A stretch of DNA of 64,000 nucleotides from Burkholderiales bacterium (GCA_019509985.1 JAEKLF010000071.1:1-64000); one strand, 5' to 3'. Shown: positions 1 to 10,197, counted from the first letter of the stretch. The notes: generated by a model from the letters alone, not told the origin. Translations and numbers: made by a program.

Positions 1-1105
1 TGGCCAGCGCCGCGATCTCGCGCACGCAGGCCAGCTTCATGCCCTCGGTGATCTTGGTCGCGCCGCAGTCCAGCGCGCCGCGGAAGATGTAGGGGAAGCA
101 CAGGACGTTGTTGACCTGGTTGGGGTAGTCGCTGCGGCCCGTGGCGACGATGGAGTCCGGCCGCACGGCCTTGGCCAGCTCGGGGCGGATCTCGGGCTCG
201 GGATTGGCCAGCGCCAGGATGATGGGCTGCGTGCCCATGGTCTTGACCATCTCGGCGCTCAGCACGCCCGCGGCCGAGCAGCCCAGGAAGACGTCGGCGC
301 CGTCGACCACATCGGCCAGCGTGCGCGCCTTCGTGATCTGGCAATAGCGCTGCTTGGACTCGTCCAGCTTGCCGGACTTGGCATCGTCGCGCTCGCTCTG
401 GATGACGCCGCGCGAATCGCAGACGAACACGTTCTCGCGCCTGACGCCCAGGCCCACCATCACGTCCAGGCAGGCGATGGCCGCCGCGCCCGCGCCCGAC
501 ACGGCGACCTTGACGGTGGCGATGTCCTTGCCCACCAGCTCCAGCCCGTTCAGCAACGCGGCCGACGAGATGATGGCCGTGCCGTGCTGGTCGTCGTGGA
601 AGACGGGGATGTTCATGCGCTCGCGCAGCTTCTTCTCGACGTAGAAGCATTCCGGCGCCTTGATGTCCTCGAGGTTCACACCGCCCAGCGTGGGCTCCAT
701 CGCGGCGATGATCTCGACCAGCTTGTCGGGGTCACGCTCGGCCAGTTCGATGTCGAACACGTCGATGCCGGCGAACTTCTTGAACAGGCAGCCCTTGCCT
801 TCCATGACCGGCTTGGCCGCCAGCGGGCCGATGTCGCCCAGGCCCAGCACGGCCGTGCCATTGGTGATGACGCCGACGAGGTTGCCGCGCGACGTGTACT
901 CGGCCGCGAGCGCCGGGTCGCGCTCGATGTCCAGGCAGGGATAGGCGACGCCGGGCGAATAGGCCAGCGACAGGTCGCGCTGGTTGGAGAGCGCCTTGGT
1001 CGGCGTGACCGAAATCTTGCCGCGCGTCGGGCTGCGGTGGTAGTCCAGGGCGGCGTCGCGCAGCGCGGCTTCGGCAGGCGACAAGGGTGAGTTGTTCTTT
1101 TCCAT
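1..1105 (-). CDS. maeB: NADP-dependent malic enzyme, MaeB type (3' end off the window)
   Basis: Oxidative decarboxylation of malate to pyruvate with NADP reduction, in the cytoplasm. The 368 visible residues cover the malic enzyme N-terminal domain (substrate segment with SRGNLVGV and [10 protein letters not shown], metal-binding HDDQHGTA near residue 165) and most of the NAD-binding domain ([11 protein letters not shown]). The C-terminal part lies beyond the left edge, so I cannot see whether the phosphotransacetylase-like domain typical of MaeB is present; the close paralogue at the other end of the window has it. The start MEKNNSPLS fits the family. Two long DNA stretches are identical to the paralogue. 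Confidence 0.95.
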   Translation of the reverse strand, partial: MEKNNSPLSPAEAALRDAALDYHRSPTRGKISVTPTKALSNQRDLSLAYSPGVAYPCLDIERDPALAAEYTSRGNLVGVITNGTAVLGLGDIGPLAAKPVMEGKGCLFKKFAGIDVFDIELAERDPDKLVEIIAAMEPTLGGVNLEDIKAPECFYVEKKLRERMNIPVFHDDQHGTAIISSAALLNGLELVGKDIATVKVAVSGAGAAAIACLDVMVGLGVRRENVFVCDSRGVIQSERDDAKSGKLDESKQRYCQITKARTLADVVDGADVFLGCSAAGVLSAEMVKTMGTQPIILALANPEPEIRPELAKAVRPDSIVATGRSDYPNQVNNVLCFPYIFRGALDCGATKITEGMKLACVREIAALA

Positions 1106-1180
1106 GAGGGCGTGTCTCCAGGGGGAACCCTGAAGATTACGCCGCGTTTCAGCGCCCGACGATGCAGGTTTTTTGGCGAT

Positions 1181-2440
1181 CTATGCCGAAGCGGATATCA
1201 CGCGGTCACGCCCGTCGCGCTTGGCGCGGTACATGGCCTGGTCCGCCTCGCGCAGCGCCGAGTCGAGATCGGCCGGGCAGGCCGCCTGGGCCACGCCCCA
1301 GCTCGCCGTCACCCGCAGGCCGCATGGCCAGGCGGTGCGCGCCAACACCTGGCGCAGGCGCTCGGCCACGGCCATGGCCTCCTCGGCCGGCGTCTGCGGC
1401 ATGACGATGACGAACTCCTCGCCGCCCCAGCGCGCCAGCAGGTCGTCACGCGGCAGGTTGGCGCGCAGCGCACGCGCCAGCAGCACCAGCACCTGGTCGC
1501 CCACCTCGTGGCCGTGCCCGTCGTTGATGTGCTTGAAGTGGTCGACGTCGACGAAGACGACCGACAGCGGAAAGCCCATCTCGCCCTGGACCTGCAGCAG
1601 CAGGTCCAGGGCACGGTGCAGGCCGTCACGGTTGGCGACGCGGGTCAGCGGGTCGCGCAGCGCCATCTGCTCCAGCGCACGCGAGCGCTTCATCGAACGC
1701 CGCAGCCGACCGTGCACCGTCCAGCTCTCCCAGGCCAGATAGCCCAGCAGGCTGAACATCCACAGCCCCACCAGGCCGAGGCGGAAGGTCTCGGGCGCGA
1801 CCCAGTTGCCCACCAGTTCAGCGCGGTCGAGGCGGATCAGATGCATCCCCGGCGCAGCCTGCCCACCGGTGCTGACGCTGAAGACCCGCATGCGGTCCAG
1901 CTGCGGGCCCATCAGCGGCACGGGCAAGGGGTGGCTCTGCGCCCACCAGGAGCTGACCATGAACTGGGACAGGCGCAGCTCCACCGGCATCGACTGGGCA
2001 GCAGGCGCGAAGACGACTTCATGCGGCTTGAGGTCGATGACGCCGCCCTTGGCCGAATAGGCGGGGTGGAAGTTGCGCAGGAAGACGCGCACCTGCGCCG
2101 GCCCATGGTCCAGCGTCGGGCCTTCGGCGTGCAGCCACAGGCGGATGGTGTTGAAGGCGCTCAGGTCGAGGTCGCCCGCCGCCATCTCGATCTGCAGCTC
2201 GCAGAAGGGCCACTCGAAGCCGGGACGGATTTCGCAGCGCAGGGCGACCGGTCCGCCGCTCCCGCCGTCGACCAGCTCGGCATGGCTGGTGCCACCACTG
2301 CCGCTGTCATCGACCACCTGCAGGCGCTGGCCCGGCCCTCGGCCGTCCAGCGCCATGCGGCGGGTCATCCAATGCTCGTTGGCATAAAGGCCAAGCAGCG
2401 TCGCCACGACGAGCAGCGCAAGCAGCCAGCGAAGAACCAT
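1181..2440 (-). CDS. Membrane diguanylate cyclase (GGEEF, no I-site)
   Basis: Predicted to make cyclic di-GMP from two GTP. The 419-residue protein has an N-terminal membrane anchor (residues 3-18), a periplasmic region of about 200 residues that I do not recognise but which looks beta-rich, a second membrane helix (about 221-238) and a C-terminal GGDEF domain (from about 262, RDPLTRVANR). The active-site motif is GGEEF at 339-343, so catalysis is plausible. The RxxD inhibitory site expected five residues earlier reads PRDD, so product inhibition through the I-site is probably lost. The gene sits alone between pgk and the malic enzyme on the same strand, with a weak ribosome binding site. Confidence 0.9.
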   Translation of the reverse strand: MVLRWLLALLVVATLLGLYANEHWMTRRMALDGRGPGQRLQVVDDSGSGGTSHAELVDGGSGGPVALRCEIRPGFEWPFCELQIEMAAGDLDLSAFNTIRLWLHAEGPTLDHGPAQVRVFLRNFHPAYSAKGGVIDLKPHEVVFAPAAQSMPVELRLSQFMVSSWWAQSHPLPVPLMGPQLDRMRVFSVSTGGQAAPGMHLIRLDRAELVGNWVAPETFRLGLVGLWMFSLLGYLAWESWTVHGRLRRSMKRSRALEQMALRDPLTRVANRDGLHRALDLLLQVQGEMGFPLSVVFVDVDHFKHINDGHGHEVGDQVLVLLARALRANLPRDDLLARWGGEEFVIVMPQTPAEEAMAVAERLRQVLARTAWPCGLRVTASWGVAQAACPADLDSALREADQAMYRAKRDGRDRVISASA

Positions 2441-2534
2441 CCCCGGATTGTCGGCATCGCTGCGGCCGGAAAGTCATGGATGCGGCTCGCCAACGTGAAA
2501 TCATGACCGACGATCACATATCGTCGACCCGGAC

Positions 2535-3728
2535 TCAGCCCGCGGCGCGCCGGCCCAGGATCTCGAACGCCGGCAGCGTCTTGCCTTCCAGCACTTCCAG
2601 GAAGGCGCCGCCGCCGGTGGAGATGTAGCCGACGTCCTTCTCGATGCCGTACTTGGCGATGGCCGCCAGCGTGTCGCCACCACCGGCGATGCTGAAGGCG
2701 ACGCTCTCGGCGATGGCGCGGGCGATGGCCTCGGTGCCATGGGCGAAGGCCGGGAACTCGAACACGCCGACCGGGCCGTTCCAGACGATGGTGCCGGCGG
2801 CCTTGAGCTTCTCGGCCAGCTTGGCCGCGGTCTTGGGGCCGATGTCGAGGATGAGGTCGTCGTCTTCCACGTCGGTGGCGGCCTTGACGGACGCGGTCGC
2901 ACCGGCGGCAAAGGTCTTGGCGGTCACGACGTCCTCGGGAATGGGCACCTCGGCGCCGCGCGCTTTCATCGCGTCGATGACGGCCTTGGCCTGGTCGACG
3001 AGGTCGGGCTCGGCCAGCGACTTGCCGATCTTCAGGCCCACGGCCAGCATGAAGGTGTTGGCGATACCGCCGCCGACGATCAGGCCGTCGACCTTGGCTG
3101 CCAGGCTTTGCAGGATGGTCAGCTTGGTCGAGACCTTGGAGCCGGCGACGATGGCCACCAGCGGGCGGCGCGGGTTGGCCAGCGCCTTCGTGATCGCGTC
3201 GATCTCGGCGGCCAGCAGCGGGCCGGCGCAGGCGATCTTGGCGTACTTGGCGATGCCGTAGGTCGTGGCCTCGGCGCGGTGGGCGGTGCCGAAGGCGTCG
3301 TGCACGAAGATGTCGCACAGCGCCGCGAGCTTCTTCGACAGCTCCTCGCTGCACTTCTTCTCGCCCTTGTTGAGGCGGCAGTTCTCAAGCAGCACCAGCT
3401 GGCCCGGCGCCACCGAGACGGCGTCGACCCAGTCGCGCTGCAACGGCACGGGCCGGCCCAGCAGCTCGGCCATGCGCTCGGCCACGGGTGCGAGCGAGTC
3501 CTCGGGCTTGAACTCGCCTTCCGTCGGGCGGCCCAGGTGGGACGTGACCATCACGGCGGCGCCGGCGTCCAGCGCCATCCGGATGGCGGGCAGCGAGGCG
3601 CGGATGCGGGTGTCCTCGGTGATCTTGCCGTGGTCGTCCTGCGGCACGTTGAGGTCGGCGCGGATGAAGACGCGTTGGCCGGACACCTTGCCGGCGGCGA
3701 TCAGGTCGGAGAAGCGGATGACGTTCAT
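2535..3728 (-). CDS. pgk: Phosphoglycerate kinase
   Basis: Glycolysis and gluconeogenesis: transfers the phosphate of 1,3-bisphosphoglycerate to ADP. The 397 residues match the usual length. Visible family signatures are [10 protein letters not shown] near residue 23, [10 protein letters not shown] near 62, the GSKVSTKL region near 196, and the nucleotide-binding GGGDTLAAI and STGGGAFLE near the C terminus. No gap or pyk gene is next to it, unlike the common glycolytic clusters. The 213-base gap upstream carries a hairpin-rich repeat, so its promoter must lie within or beside that repeat. Confidence 0.97.
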   Translation of the reverse strand: MNVIRFSDLIAAGKVSGQRVFIRADLNVPQDDHGKITEDTRIRASLPAIRMALDAGAAVMVTSHLGRPTEGEFKPEDSLAPVAERMAELLGRPVPLQRDWVDAVSVAPGQLVLLENCRLNKGEKKCSEELSKKLAALCDIFVHDAFGTAHRAEATTYGIAKYAKIACAGPLLAAEIDAITKALANPRRPLVAIVAGSKVSTKLTILQSLAAKVDGLIVGGGIANTFMLAVGLKIGKSLAEPDLVDQAKAVIDAMKARGAEVPIPEDVVTAKTFAAGATASVKAATDVEDDDLILDIGPKTAAKLAEKLKAAGTIVWNGPVGVFEFPAFAHGTEAIARAIAESVAFSIAGGGDTLAAIAKYGIEKDVGYISTGGGAFLEVLEGKTLPAFEILGRRAAG

Positions 3729-3799
3729 GGTGGGCGAGGCATTGGGTGAGAAGAACTGTCGCGATTCTCGCCCCTGCTCTCCACCGTACCGCGGCGAAA

Positions 3800-3921
3800 C
3801 CGCGGACGGGCGCCAGGCCGCCCCAAGCCGGCCCGCGGGCGATGTGCTTGCGGCTCAATGCCGGGAGCATCGCCGTCCTCTTGGGGGACCGACCAGCCTT
3901 GCCGGCATTCAGCGCGGCAAG
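3800..3921. repeat. Hairpin-rich intergenic repeat, copy A
   Basis: Non-coding stretch between azlD and pgk. It contains a nested inverted repeat with outer stem GGCGATG (3838-3844) with CATCGCC (3868-3874) and inner stem CGGC/GCCG, followed by CTTGCCG (3898-3904) with CGGCAAG (3915-3921). The stretch from about 3822 to 3890 aligns, as reverse complement, with copy B near 10150-10220. It shares CCCAAGCCGGCCCGC and GAGCATCGCCGTCC-type blocks, while the inner stem differs on both arms. Confidence 0.6.
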
Positions 3922-3941
3922 TCTGGACGAGGGGCTGGTGA

Positions 3942-4271
3942 CTACCAGCCCAGGCCGAGCCTCAACGGCAGCATGACGGCCATGCCGACCAGGATGGTGC
4001 CGAGGATGTCACGCCGCCAGAAGTAGTAGCCGGTGGCCGCCACGGCCGCAGGCCAGCGCGCGTCCTGCCAGGTCGTGATGACGTGGCCCTGCGTCATGAA
4101 GATCTCGGGGGCGACGACGGCGACAAGCGCCGCGAGCGGTGCCACCTTGAGCAGTTCGCGCAGCCAGTCGGGAATGGGCAGGGGCTTCTCGCCGATCATG
4201 AAGAAGCTGCGCGTCAGCACGCTGATGCCGGTCAGGCCGAACAGCGCGACCCAAGTCAACCACTCGCTCAT
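3942..4271 (-). CDS. azlD: AzlD-type branched-chain amino acid transport subunit
   Basis: Small inner-membrane partner of AzlC in AzlCD exporters, known for branched-chain amino acids and analogues. The 109 residues fit the family, with an N-terminal helix (WLTWVALFGLTGISVL) and further hydrophobic segments around residues 43-55, 75-85 and 90-108. The start ATG overlaps the azlC stop codon by four bases (ATGA), which sets the start and implies translational coupling. The actual substrate cannot be told from sequence. Confidence 0.85.
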   Translation of the reverse strand: MSEWLTWVALFGLTGISVLTRSFFMIGEKPLPIPDWLRELLKVAPLAALVAVVAPEIFMTQGHVITTWQDARWPAAVAATGYYFWRRDILGTILVGMAVMLPLRLGLGW

Positions 4272-4984
4272 CTGGCGGCCTTGCGCGAATCCAGCCACCA
4301 GCCCACCGCACCCGCCGCGACAATGGCGCAGAGGATGTTGAGCTTGAGCGGCAGCGAGTAGGTCGCAATGGACACCGCGCCGGCGGTGATGGCCACCCAC
4401 CACAGCAGCTTCTCGGCCAGCAACGCATACGACAGGCCCAGCAGCGCGAGCACGCCGGCAAAGCCGATGCCCCAGTGCGGCGGGATGCGGTCGGCCAGCA
4501 GGATGCCCGTGAAGGAAGCCACCTGCCAGGTCGGCCAGTTGACCGCCACGCCACCCCAGAAATAGCGCTGCTGGCCCGGTGCCGGCACGGCATCGGGGTA
4601 GCGCTTGACGAAGTAGACGAAGTTGAGGTCGGCCGACAGATAGCCGTTCAGCAGCCGGCGGCGCAGCGGCAGGTGGCTCCAGTAATTGCGCCACTGCGCG
4701 CTGAAGATGACGAAGCGCAGGTTGACGCAGAAGGCCGTGGCCAGCAGCACCCACAGCGGCGCGCCGGAGGCGATCAGCGGCAGAGCCGTCAACTGCGCGC
4801 TGCCGGCGAACACCAGCAGCGACATGCCCATGGCCAGTTGCAGGCTCAGGCCGCTCTTGACCATGGTCACGCCGGTCACCAGGCCCCAGGCCGCCAGACC
4901 CAGCGAGGGCGAGGCCATGTCGCGCGCGCCGCTACGGAAATCGGGGTCGGCCGCGAGCGCGCGCAGCCTCTTCAACAAGCTCAT
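4268..4984 (-). CDS. azlC: AzlC-type branched-chain amino acid transporter, large subunit
   Basis: Multi-spanning inner-membrane protein of 238 residues in the AzlC/YgaZ family, which exports branched-chain amino acids with AzlD. Characteristic segments are the GVTMVKSGLSL helix near residue 38, FAGSAQLTALPL near 60 and NLRFVIFSAQWR near 88. It is the first gene of an azlC-azlD pair on the minus strand. No regulator is attached; the next upstream gene is a DUF2807 protein. Confidence 0.88.
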   Translation of the reverse strand: MSLLKRLRALAADPDFRSGARDMASPSLGLAAWGLVTGVTMVKSGLSLQLAMGMSLLVFAGSAQLTALPLIASGAPLWVLLATAFCVNLRFVIFSAQWRNYWSHLPLRRRLLNGYLSADLNFVYFVKRYPDAVPAPGQQRYFWGGVAVNWPTWQVASFTGILLADRIPPHWGIGFAGVLALLGLSYALLAEKLLWWVAITAGAVSIATYSLPLKLNILCAIVAAGAVGWWLDSRKAAR

Positions 4985-5009
4985 CCCGCCATTGTCGGCG
5001 GGAGCCGCT

Positions 5010-5780
5010 TCACTGGCCGATGCGACGGACTTTGCCGCTGCCGGCGATGGAGCTGGAGATCTCCGGCGAACCGGCGTACTTCACGTCGCCCGAGCCGGCG
5101 ATGGAGACACCGAGCTTGCGGGTCGCGTTGACCTGCGCGTCACCGCTGCCGGCGATGGTGACCTTGACGTCCTCGGCCACGAGGTCGGCCGCCTTCACGT
5201 CGCCGCTGCCGGCGATGGAGACGTTGGCGCTGCCCGCGCGGCCGGCCGCGACGATGTCGCCGCTGCCGCTGACCTTCATGCCCAGGCGCTCGGCGTCCAG
5301 CCCGGTGAAGCGGATGTCGCCGGAGCCGGAGATGGCGGCGTCGACGCCGCCCGTCTTCATGGCCTCCACCTTGACGGTGCCCGAGCCGGCCACGGCGACC
5401 GTGCGCAGCGACGGCATCTCGAGAGTGATGCTGGGGTTGTTGGACGTGGAGATGTTGACGCCCTTCTTGGGCCCGATCTCCAGCGTGCGGCCCTTGCCGC
5501 CTTCGACGATGCGGGTCTCGATGTAGGGCAGCAGGTTGCGGTCGGCCTTGACCTCGACCTTGTTGCCTGCGCCTTGGCGGATGACGACGTTGAAGCCGCC
5601 GCTCAGCGCCACGCCGTCGAAGGCGCCGGGGTCGCGAGACTCGGTGGCGACGTCGCCGTTGCCGCTGATGCGCTCACCGTTGTTCCAGCCCCAGCTCCAG
5701 GCCTGGGCGGAGCCGGTGAGCGCGGCGGCGGCAATGAAGCCGAGGGCGAAGAGGCGGCGGCCGTGGCGGGAGGTGTTCAT
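5010..5780 (-). CDS. Secreted DUF2807 (head-GIN) domain protein
   Basis: A 256-residue exported protein. It has a signal peptide (residues 1-26, ending in SAQA) and a beta-helical DUF2807 domain. The domain shows strong internal repetition: GSGDI, GSGDV or GSGKV recurs about every 20 residues from about 120 to the end, the rung pattern of this family. Function is unknown; related proteins are periplasmic or outer-surface auto-adhesive folds. The start was chosen at MNTSRHG because a GGAG lies eight bases upstream and the signal peptide begins there; upstream in-frame sequence has no signal character. Confidence 0.85.
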   Translation of the reverse strand: MNTSRHGRRLFALGFIAAAALTGSAQAWSWGWNNGERISGNGDVATESRDPGAFDGVALSGGFNVVIRQGAGNKVEVKADRNLLPYIETRIVEGGKGRTLEIGPKKGVNISTSNNPSITLEMPSLRTVAVAGSGTVKVEAMKTGGVDAAISGSGDIRFTGLDAERLGMKVSGSGDIVAAGRAGSANVSIAGSGDVKAADLVAEDVKVTIAGSGDAQVNATRKLGVSIAGSGDVKYAGSPEISSSIAGSGKVRRIGQ

Positions 5781-5907
5781 GGCGAGCTCCATCGAGGTTG
5801 TGATGGCTCGCATCTTGCCGAGTCGCCCGGAGCTCGCGAACGGCGGCGCGACGGTGCGCGGGATCAGGGGCGCGAAATGCGGCTGGGCGCGCTGGCGGAG
5901 CCTCGGC

Positions 5908-6306
5908 TCAGTGGCTCTTGCCCTTGTCGGCAGCCTTGTCGGTAGCCTTGTCCGCGGCCTTGTCCGCGGTCCTCTCCGGCGCCTTCTCGGCAGGCTTGGT
6001 CTCGACCTCCTCGGCCTGCTGGCGCACCGCACCCGGCCGCGGCACGACGGGGATGACGCCTTCGACCTTGTTCTCGCGCATGTACTCGTCCATCTCGCGC
6101 CAGCCGGCGTAGACGGCCGCCTTCTGCGCCTTGGGGTTGAGCACGTAGCAGTCCTCGATCGCGCGCATCGCGTGCCGGCAGGCGCTGCCGATGGCCTTGC
6201 CGTCGGCCTCCTTGGCGGCGGCCACCTTGGCGGGGTCGTCGATGCCGAGCTGCTCGCAGGCCGACAGGGCTGCGAGCAGGGGCAGGGCAAGAAGTAGACG
6301 CTTCAT
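5908..6306 (-). CDS. Small predicted lipoprotein with lysine/alanine-rich tail
   Basis: Unrecognised 132-residue protein with a lipoprotein signal sequence: MKRLLLALPLLAALSAC, lipobox LSAC with Cys17 as the lipidation site. The middle has three more cysteine-containing or aromatic segments (CRHAMRAIEDCYVLNP) suggesting a small disulfide-bonded helical domain. The last 40 residues are charged repeats of ADKA/TDKA type, probably a flexible linker facing the cell wall. It sits between htpX and the DUF2807 gene on the same strand, all envelope-related. Confidence 0.7.
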   Translation of the reverse strand: MKRLLLALPLLAALSACEQLGIDDPAKVAAAKEADGKAIGSACRHAMRAIEDCYVLNPKAQKAAVYAGWREMDEYMRENKVEGVIPVVPRPGAVRQQAEEVETKPAEKAPERTADKAADKATDKAADKGKSH

Positions 6307-6342
6307 CTGCTCAGGTATCGGCCGCGGCAGCGACAACTTGAA

Positions 6343-7197
6343 TCAACGCCCGCCGCCCTGAACCATCGCGAGCAGGCGCTGGATGCGCTCCTCGGTCGAC
6401 GGGTGGGTGGAGAACAGGCCCCGCAGGCCGCCACCGGACAGCGGGTTCATGATCATCATCTGCGCCGTCTCCGGATGGGCTTCCGCGGTGCCGAGCGGGA
6501 TGCCCTGCGCGAAGCGGTGGATCTTGTCCAGCGCCGAGGCCAGCGCCGCGGGGTCGCCGGAAAGCTCGGCGCCACCACGATCGGCCTCGAACTCGCGAGC
6601 GCGGCTGATGGCCATCTGGATCAGGCCGGCCGCCAGCGGCGCCAGAAAGGCGATGGCCAGGTTGGCGACGAGGTTGGTCGAGCGGCCGTTCTCGTCCCGG
6701 CCACCAAAGAATCCGGCGAAATTGGCCAGCATGGAGATCGCACCGGCCATCGTCGCGCTGACGGTGCTGATGAGGATGTCGCGGTGTGCGACATGCGCCA
6801 GCTCATGGGCCATGACGCCGCGCAGCTCGCGCTCGGACAGCGCGCGCAGGATGCCGGTCGTCGCGGCCACCGCAGCGTGCTCGGGGTTGCGGCCGGTCGC
6901 GAAGGCGTTGGGTGCCTGCTCGTCGATCAGGTAGACCTTGGGCATGGGCAGGCCGGCGCGCTGGGACAGCTCCTGCACCATGGCATAGAACTGCGGTGCG
7001 GAGCTCGCGTCCACCTCGCGGGCGTTGTACATCTTCAGCACCATGTCCGCCGAGAACCAGTAGCTGAAGAAGTTCATCGCCACGGCCAGCAGCAACGCGA
7101 CCAGCATGCCGGTCTGGCCGCCGATCATGGCGCCGACGGCCATGAACAGCGCCGTGATGGCGGCCATCAGGATGGCGGTCTTCACGAGGTTGAACAT
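6343..7197 (-). CDS. htpX: Protease HtpX (M48B)
   Basis: Zinc metalloprotease of the inner membrane that degrades damaged membrane proteins. The 284 residues include two N-terminal helices (about 5-24 and 31-50), the zinc motif [10 protein letters not shown] near residue 130, two further helices near 147-160 and 176-195, and the third zinc ligand region [10 protein letters not shown] near 204. Length and motif order match E. coli HtpX. A perfect 10-bp inverted repeat lies just upstream, between it and fmt. Confidence 0.96.
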   Translation of the reverse strand: MFNLVKTAILMAAITALFMAVGAMIGGQTGMLVALLLAVAMNFFSYWFSADMVLKMYNAREVDASSAPQFYAMVQELSQRAGLPMPKVYLIDEQAPNAFATGRNPEHAAVAATTGILRALSERELRGVMAHELAHVAHRDILISTVSATMAGAISMLANFAGFFGGRDENGRSTNLVANLAIAFLAPLAAGLIQMAISRAREFEADRGGAELSGDPAALASALDKIHRFAQGIPLGTAEAHPETAQMMIMNPLSGGGLRGLFSTHPSTEERIQRLLAMVQGGGR

Positions 7198-7223
7198 CGC
7201 AGGGCGCTTTCAGAAGTGACCGA

Positions 7224-7248
7224 TGACGTGGCAGATGGTGCCACGTCA
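7224..7248. promoter_or_regulatory. Perfect inverted repeat between fmt and htpX
   Basis: TGACGTGGCA (7224-7233) and TGCCACGTCA (7239-7248) are exact inverted copies with a five-base spacer. It starts eight bases after the fmt stop and ends 26 bases before the htpX start. It could act as an fmt terminator stem, but there is no T run, or as an operator for htpX. The perfect symmetry favours a protein-binding site or a stable RNA stem; I cannot decide. Confidence 0.5.
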
Positions 7249-7255
7249 CCCCAGT

Positions 7256-8188
7256 TCAAGCGTCGAAGCGTTCGCCGATGGCGATGGGCCGGGCCTGCAG
7301 GAAGGCCGCGGCCGGCCCGCGCTTGCCGCCGGCGCGCTGCAGTTCGGTGAGCCGCAGTGCACCCACGCCGCAGGCCACGACCGGCCCTTCGGCAATCACC
7401 TCGCCCGGCTCGCCGCCACCGTCCACGACCTCGGCCCGCCAGACCTTCACCGCCTCGCCGGCCAGCGTCGCAACGCCGCCTGGGAAGGGGTCGAAGGCGC
7501 GCAGTCGGCGCTCGATCTCGCCGGCGGGCTGGCGCCAGTCGATGGCGCTCTCGGCCTTTTCGATCTTGTGCGCGTAGGTGATGGCCTCGGCCGGCTGCGG
7601 CGTCGCCGGCAGGCTGGCCGTCCGCAGTGCCTCGACGATCAGGCGACCACCCTGCTCGGCCAGCCGGTCATGCAAGGTCGCCGTCGTGTCGCTGGCGCGG
7701 ATGGGCTGGCGACCGGTCAGCAGCATGTCGCCGGTGTCCAGGCCCGCATCCATTTGCATGATGGTGATGCCGGTCTCGGTGTCGCCCGCTTCGATGGCGC
7801 GGTGGATGGGCGCCGCGCCACGCCAGCGCGGCAGCAGCGAGGCGTGGATGTTCAGGCAACCCCGGCGCGGCGTGTCCAGCACCCACTGCGGGAGGATCAA
7901 GCCGTAGGCGGCGACGACCATCACGTCGGCATCCGCTGCGATCAGCGCCTCGCGGGCCGCGGCGGCGTCGACGGCGTACTTGCCGTCCAGCTTCAGGCCC
8001 TGCGGCTGCGCGACCGCAATGCCGGCTGCAATGGCCCGCTGCTTCACGGCCGAGGCCTGCAGCTTCATGCCGCGGCCGGCCGGGCGGTCGGGCTGGGTCA
8101 GCACCAGCGGCACCGTGAAGCCCGCGCGCAACAGCGCGTCTAGCGCGACGGCGGCGAACTCCGGTGTGCCCGCAAAAACGACTCTCAT
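7256..8188 (-). CDS. fmt: Methionyl-tRNA formyltransferase
   Basis: Formylates the initiator methionyl-tRNA using 10-formyltetrahydrofolate. The 310 residues begin with [12 protein letters not shown] and carry the family core [14 protein letters not shown] near residue 133, followed by the [19 protein letters not shown] segment with the catalytic region. The C-terminal OB-fold domain is present. The stop of def lies 13 bases before this start, the conserved def-fmt order. Confidence 0.97.
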   Translation of the reverse strand: MRVVFAGTPEFAAVALDALLRAGFTVPLVLTQPDRPAGRGMKLQASAVKQRAIAAGIAVAQPQGLKLDGKYAVDAAAAREALIAADADVMVVAAYGLILPQWVLDTPRRGCLNIHASLLPRWRGAAPIHRAIEAGDTETGITIMQMDAGLDTGDMLLTGRQPIRASDTTATLHDRLAEQGGRLIVEALRTASLPATPQPAEAITYAHKIEKAESAIDWRQPAGEIERRLRAFDPFPGGVATLAGEAVKVWRAEVVDGGGEPGEVIAEGPVVACGVGALRLTELQRAGGKRGPAAAFLQARPIAIGERFDA

Positions 8189-8201
8189 GGCGCGACCCGC
8201 A

Positions 8202-8738
8202 TCAAAGCCTCTGGTTGCGCTTCTTCGCCTCGGCCTCTTCCTCGCGCGTCTTCTTGACCATCTTGGTCTTGATGCGCTCGCGCTTGAGCGAGCTCAGGTA
8301 TTCGACGAAGACCTTGCCCATCAGATGGTCCATCTCATGCTGCACGCAGACGGCCAGCAGGCCATCGGCCTCGAACTCGTAGACCTCGCCGTCGCGATTG
8401 GTCGCGCGCACGGTGACCTCGGCATGGCGCGGCACCTTGTCGTAGATCTGCGGCACCGACAGGCAGCCCTCCTCGCCCTCGACCCAGCCTTCGCTGACCT
8501 TGACCAGCTCGGGGTTGATCAGCACGCGCGGCGTGTCGCGGTCCTGCGAGGTGTCGATGACGATGACGCGTTCATGCACGTCGACCTGCGTCGCGGCCAG
8601 GCCCACGCCGTCGGCGGCGTACATGGTTTCGAGCATGTCGTCGACGAGCTGGCGGATGCGCTCGTCCACGGCTGCCACCGGCTTGGCGACGGTGTGCAGG
8701 CGCGGATCGGGGTAGCGGAGGATGTGGAGTTGGGCCAT
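8202..8738 (-). CDS. def: Peptide deformylase
   Basis: Removes the formyl group from nascent N-terminal methionine. The 178 residues hold all three motifs: GVGLAATQ (near 44), EEGCLSVP (Cys metal ligand, near 90) and HEMDHLMG (two His ligands and catalytic Glu, near 136). The basic C-terminal tail ([15 protein letters not shown]) is typical of proteobacterial forms. Start at [14 protein letters not shown] fits the family. It is followed by fmt on the same strand, and is divergent from the LysM gene with a 127-base gap. Confidence 0.97.
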   Translation of the reverse strand: MAQLHILRYPDPRLHTVAKPVAAVDERIRQLVDDMLETMYAADGVGLAATQVDVHERVIVIDTSQDRDTPRVLINPELVKVSEGWVEGEEGCLSVPQIYDKVPRHAEVTVRATNRDGEVYEFEADGLLAVCVQHEMDHLMGKVFVEYLSSLKRERIKTKMVKKTREEEAEAKKRNQRL

Positions 8739-8865
8739 GAGATGTGGGCCGGCGGCCACGACGTCTGCGTTGAAAGCACTCGCAATCGCGGTCCGGCCGG
8801 GTTGAATGCGGGCAGAATCACCCGGATTTTCGCCGATCCGGCAATCCCCTCGGAGACCGTGCCTG

Positions 8866-10029
8866 ATGCTCGCTGCCCGCCCCGCCCACATTTCAGTCCT
8901 TGCGGCCTGCCTGACCCTCGCGACGACCTCGGCCTGGGCCCAGACCAGCAAGCTGCCCATCACCGCGGAACAGCGCCGCGTGGCCGACCAGGTCGCCGCC
9001 AACGGCGTGCCGCTGTCGGAGCTGTCGCCCAATGCGCCCGACCAGCATGTCGTCGTGGCCGGCGACACGCTGTGGGACATCTCCAAGCTCTTTCTGAAGA
9101 GCCCCTGGCGCTGGCCCGAGCTCTGGGGCATGAACCGTGACCAGATCCGCAACCCCCACCTGATCTACCCCGGCCAGGTGCTGGTGCTCGTCAAGGTCGA
9201 CGGCCGGGCGCGGCTGCAGTTCGGCCAGCGCGTGGGCGATGGCGGCGCGGGCGACACGATCAAGGTGAGCCCACAGATGCGCGTCTCGGCGCTGGACGCC
9301 AACCCCATCCCGGCCATCCCGCTGGCGCTGATCCAGCCCTTCCTGACCGACACCGCCGTCTTCGACAACGACGCGCTGGCCACAGCGCCGCGCATCGTCG
9401 CCGCCCAGGAAGGCCATGTGCTGCTCGGCCGTGGCGATCTGGCCTATGCGCGCGGCGACTTCGGCGGCGCCACGGACTTCCGCGTCTTCCGCACGACGCG
9501 CGTGCTGCGCGACCCGACCACCAACGAGATCCTTGGCTACGAGGCGCCCTACGTCGGCACGGCCGACCTGATCCGCGAAGGCGAGAACCGCCCGGGGCCC
9601 GACGGCAAGACCGAGATCGTGCCGGCGACGCTGCGGATCCAGCAGGTCAAGCAGGAAGTCGGCATCGGTGACCGCCTGGCGCCCGCACCGCAACGCGATC
9701 TGGAACGCTACGTGCCGCACGCGCCCCACCAGCCCATGGCCGGCCGCATCGCGGCGCTGTACGGCGACGCGCTGAACGCCGGGCAGAACCAGATCGTCGC
9801 GCTGAACCGCGGCAAGCGCGACGGCGTCGAGCGCGGCCACGTGTTTGCACTCTGGCGCGACGGCAATGCCGTCATGGACAAGACGCAGGAGAAGGCCGAG
9901 GCCATCAAGCTGCCCGACGAGCGCCACGGCGTGCTCTTCGTCTTCGACGTCTACGAGCGCGTGTCCTATGCGCTGATCATCTCGGTCAAGGAACCGGTCA
10001 AGGCAGGCGACCGCTTCACGCAGCCCTAG
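8866..10029 (+). CDS. Exported LysM-domain protein
   Basis: Probable periplasmic peptidoglycan-binding protein of 387 residues. A signal peptide ends near residue 26 (TTSAWAQ). A LysM domain follows at about 60-110, with [17 protein letters not shown] and later [14 protein letters not shown]. The long C-terminal part (about 130-387) is of unknown fold and conserved among Burkholderiales LysM proteins found next to dprA. Start chosen at MLAARPAH, where GGAGA sits about 10 bases upstream and the signal peptide begins. The def/fmt divergence and dprA downstream are the common beta-proteobacterial order. Confidence 0.9.
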   Translation: MLAARPAHISVLAACLTLATTSAWAQTSKLPITAEQRRVADQVAANGVPLSELSPNAPDQHVVVAGDTLWDISKLFLKSPWRWPELWGMNRDQIRNPHLIYPGQVLVLVKVDGRARLQFGQRVGDGGAGDTIKVSPQMRVSALDANPIPAIPLALIQPFLTDTAVFDNDALATAPRIVAAQEGHVLLGRGDLAYARGDFGGATDFRVFRTTRVLRDPTTNEILGYEAPYVGTADLIREGENRPGPDGKTEIVPATLRIQQVKQEVGIGDRLAPAPQRDLERYVPHAPHQPMAGRIAALYGDALNAGQNQIVALNRGKRDGVERGHVFALWRDGNAVMDKTQEKAEAIKLPDERHGVLFVFDVYERVSYALIISVKEPVKAGDRFTQP

Positions 10030-10044
10030 ATGGAGCCCCTCGTA

Positions 10045-10197
10045 CAAGGCGTACCTTGGCCGGTCTTGCAGACCGCGCTGCGGCTTGAGCCGCAGCCCTT
10101 CGCCAGGCACATCGCGTCCACTGGGCGCAATGTGTCCGGGCTCAGCCCCCGAGGGGACGGCGATGCTCGCGGGGGAGGCCCCGCTCGCACATCGCCG
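10045..10197. repeat. Hairpin-rich intergenic repeat, copy B
   Basis: The 217-base gap between the LysM gene and dprA is a string of inverted repeats: CAAGG/CCTTG (10045-10058), CGGTCT/AGACCG (10061-10075), CTGCGG/CCGCAG (10078-10095), CACATCGCG/CGCAATGTG (10108-10134, one mismatch). Last comes a nested pair, CGGCGATG (10158-10165) with CATCGCCG (10190-10197), enclosing GCGGGG/CCCCGC. As reverse complement it shares a 19-base block (10132-10150) and a 14-base block (10097-10110) exactly with copy E, and a further block with copy A. Confidence 0.75.

Noticed and set aside
5040..5330. Recurring GCCGGCGATG-type DNA repeats every 60 bases or so
   Set aside because: They encode the GSGD/AGSG rungs of the DUF2807 beta helix, so they reflect protein structure rather than a DNA element.
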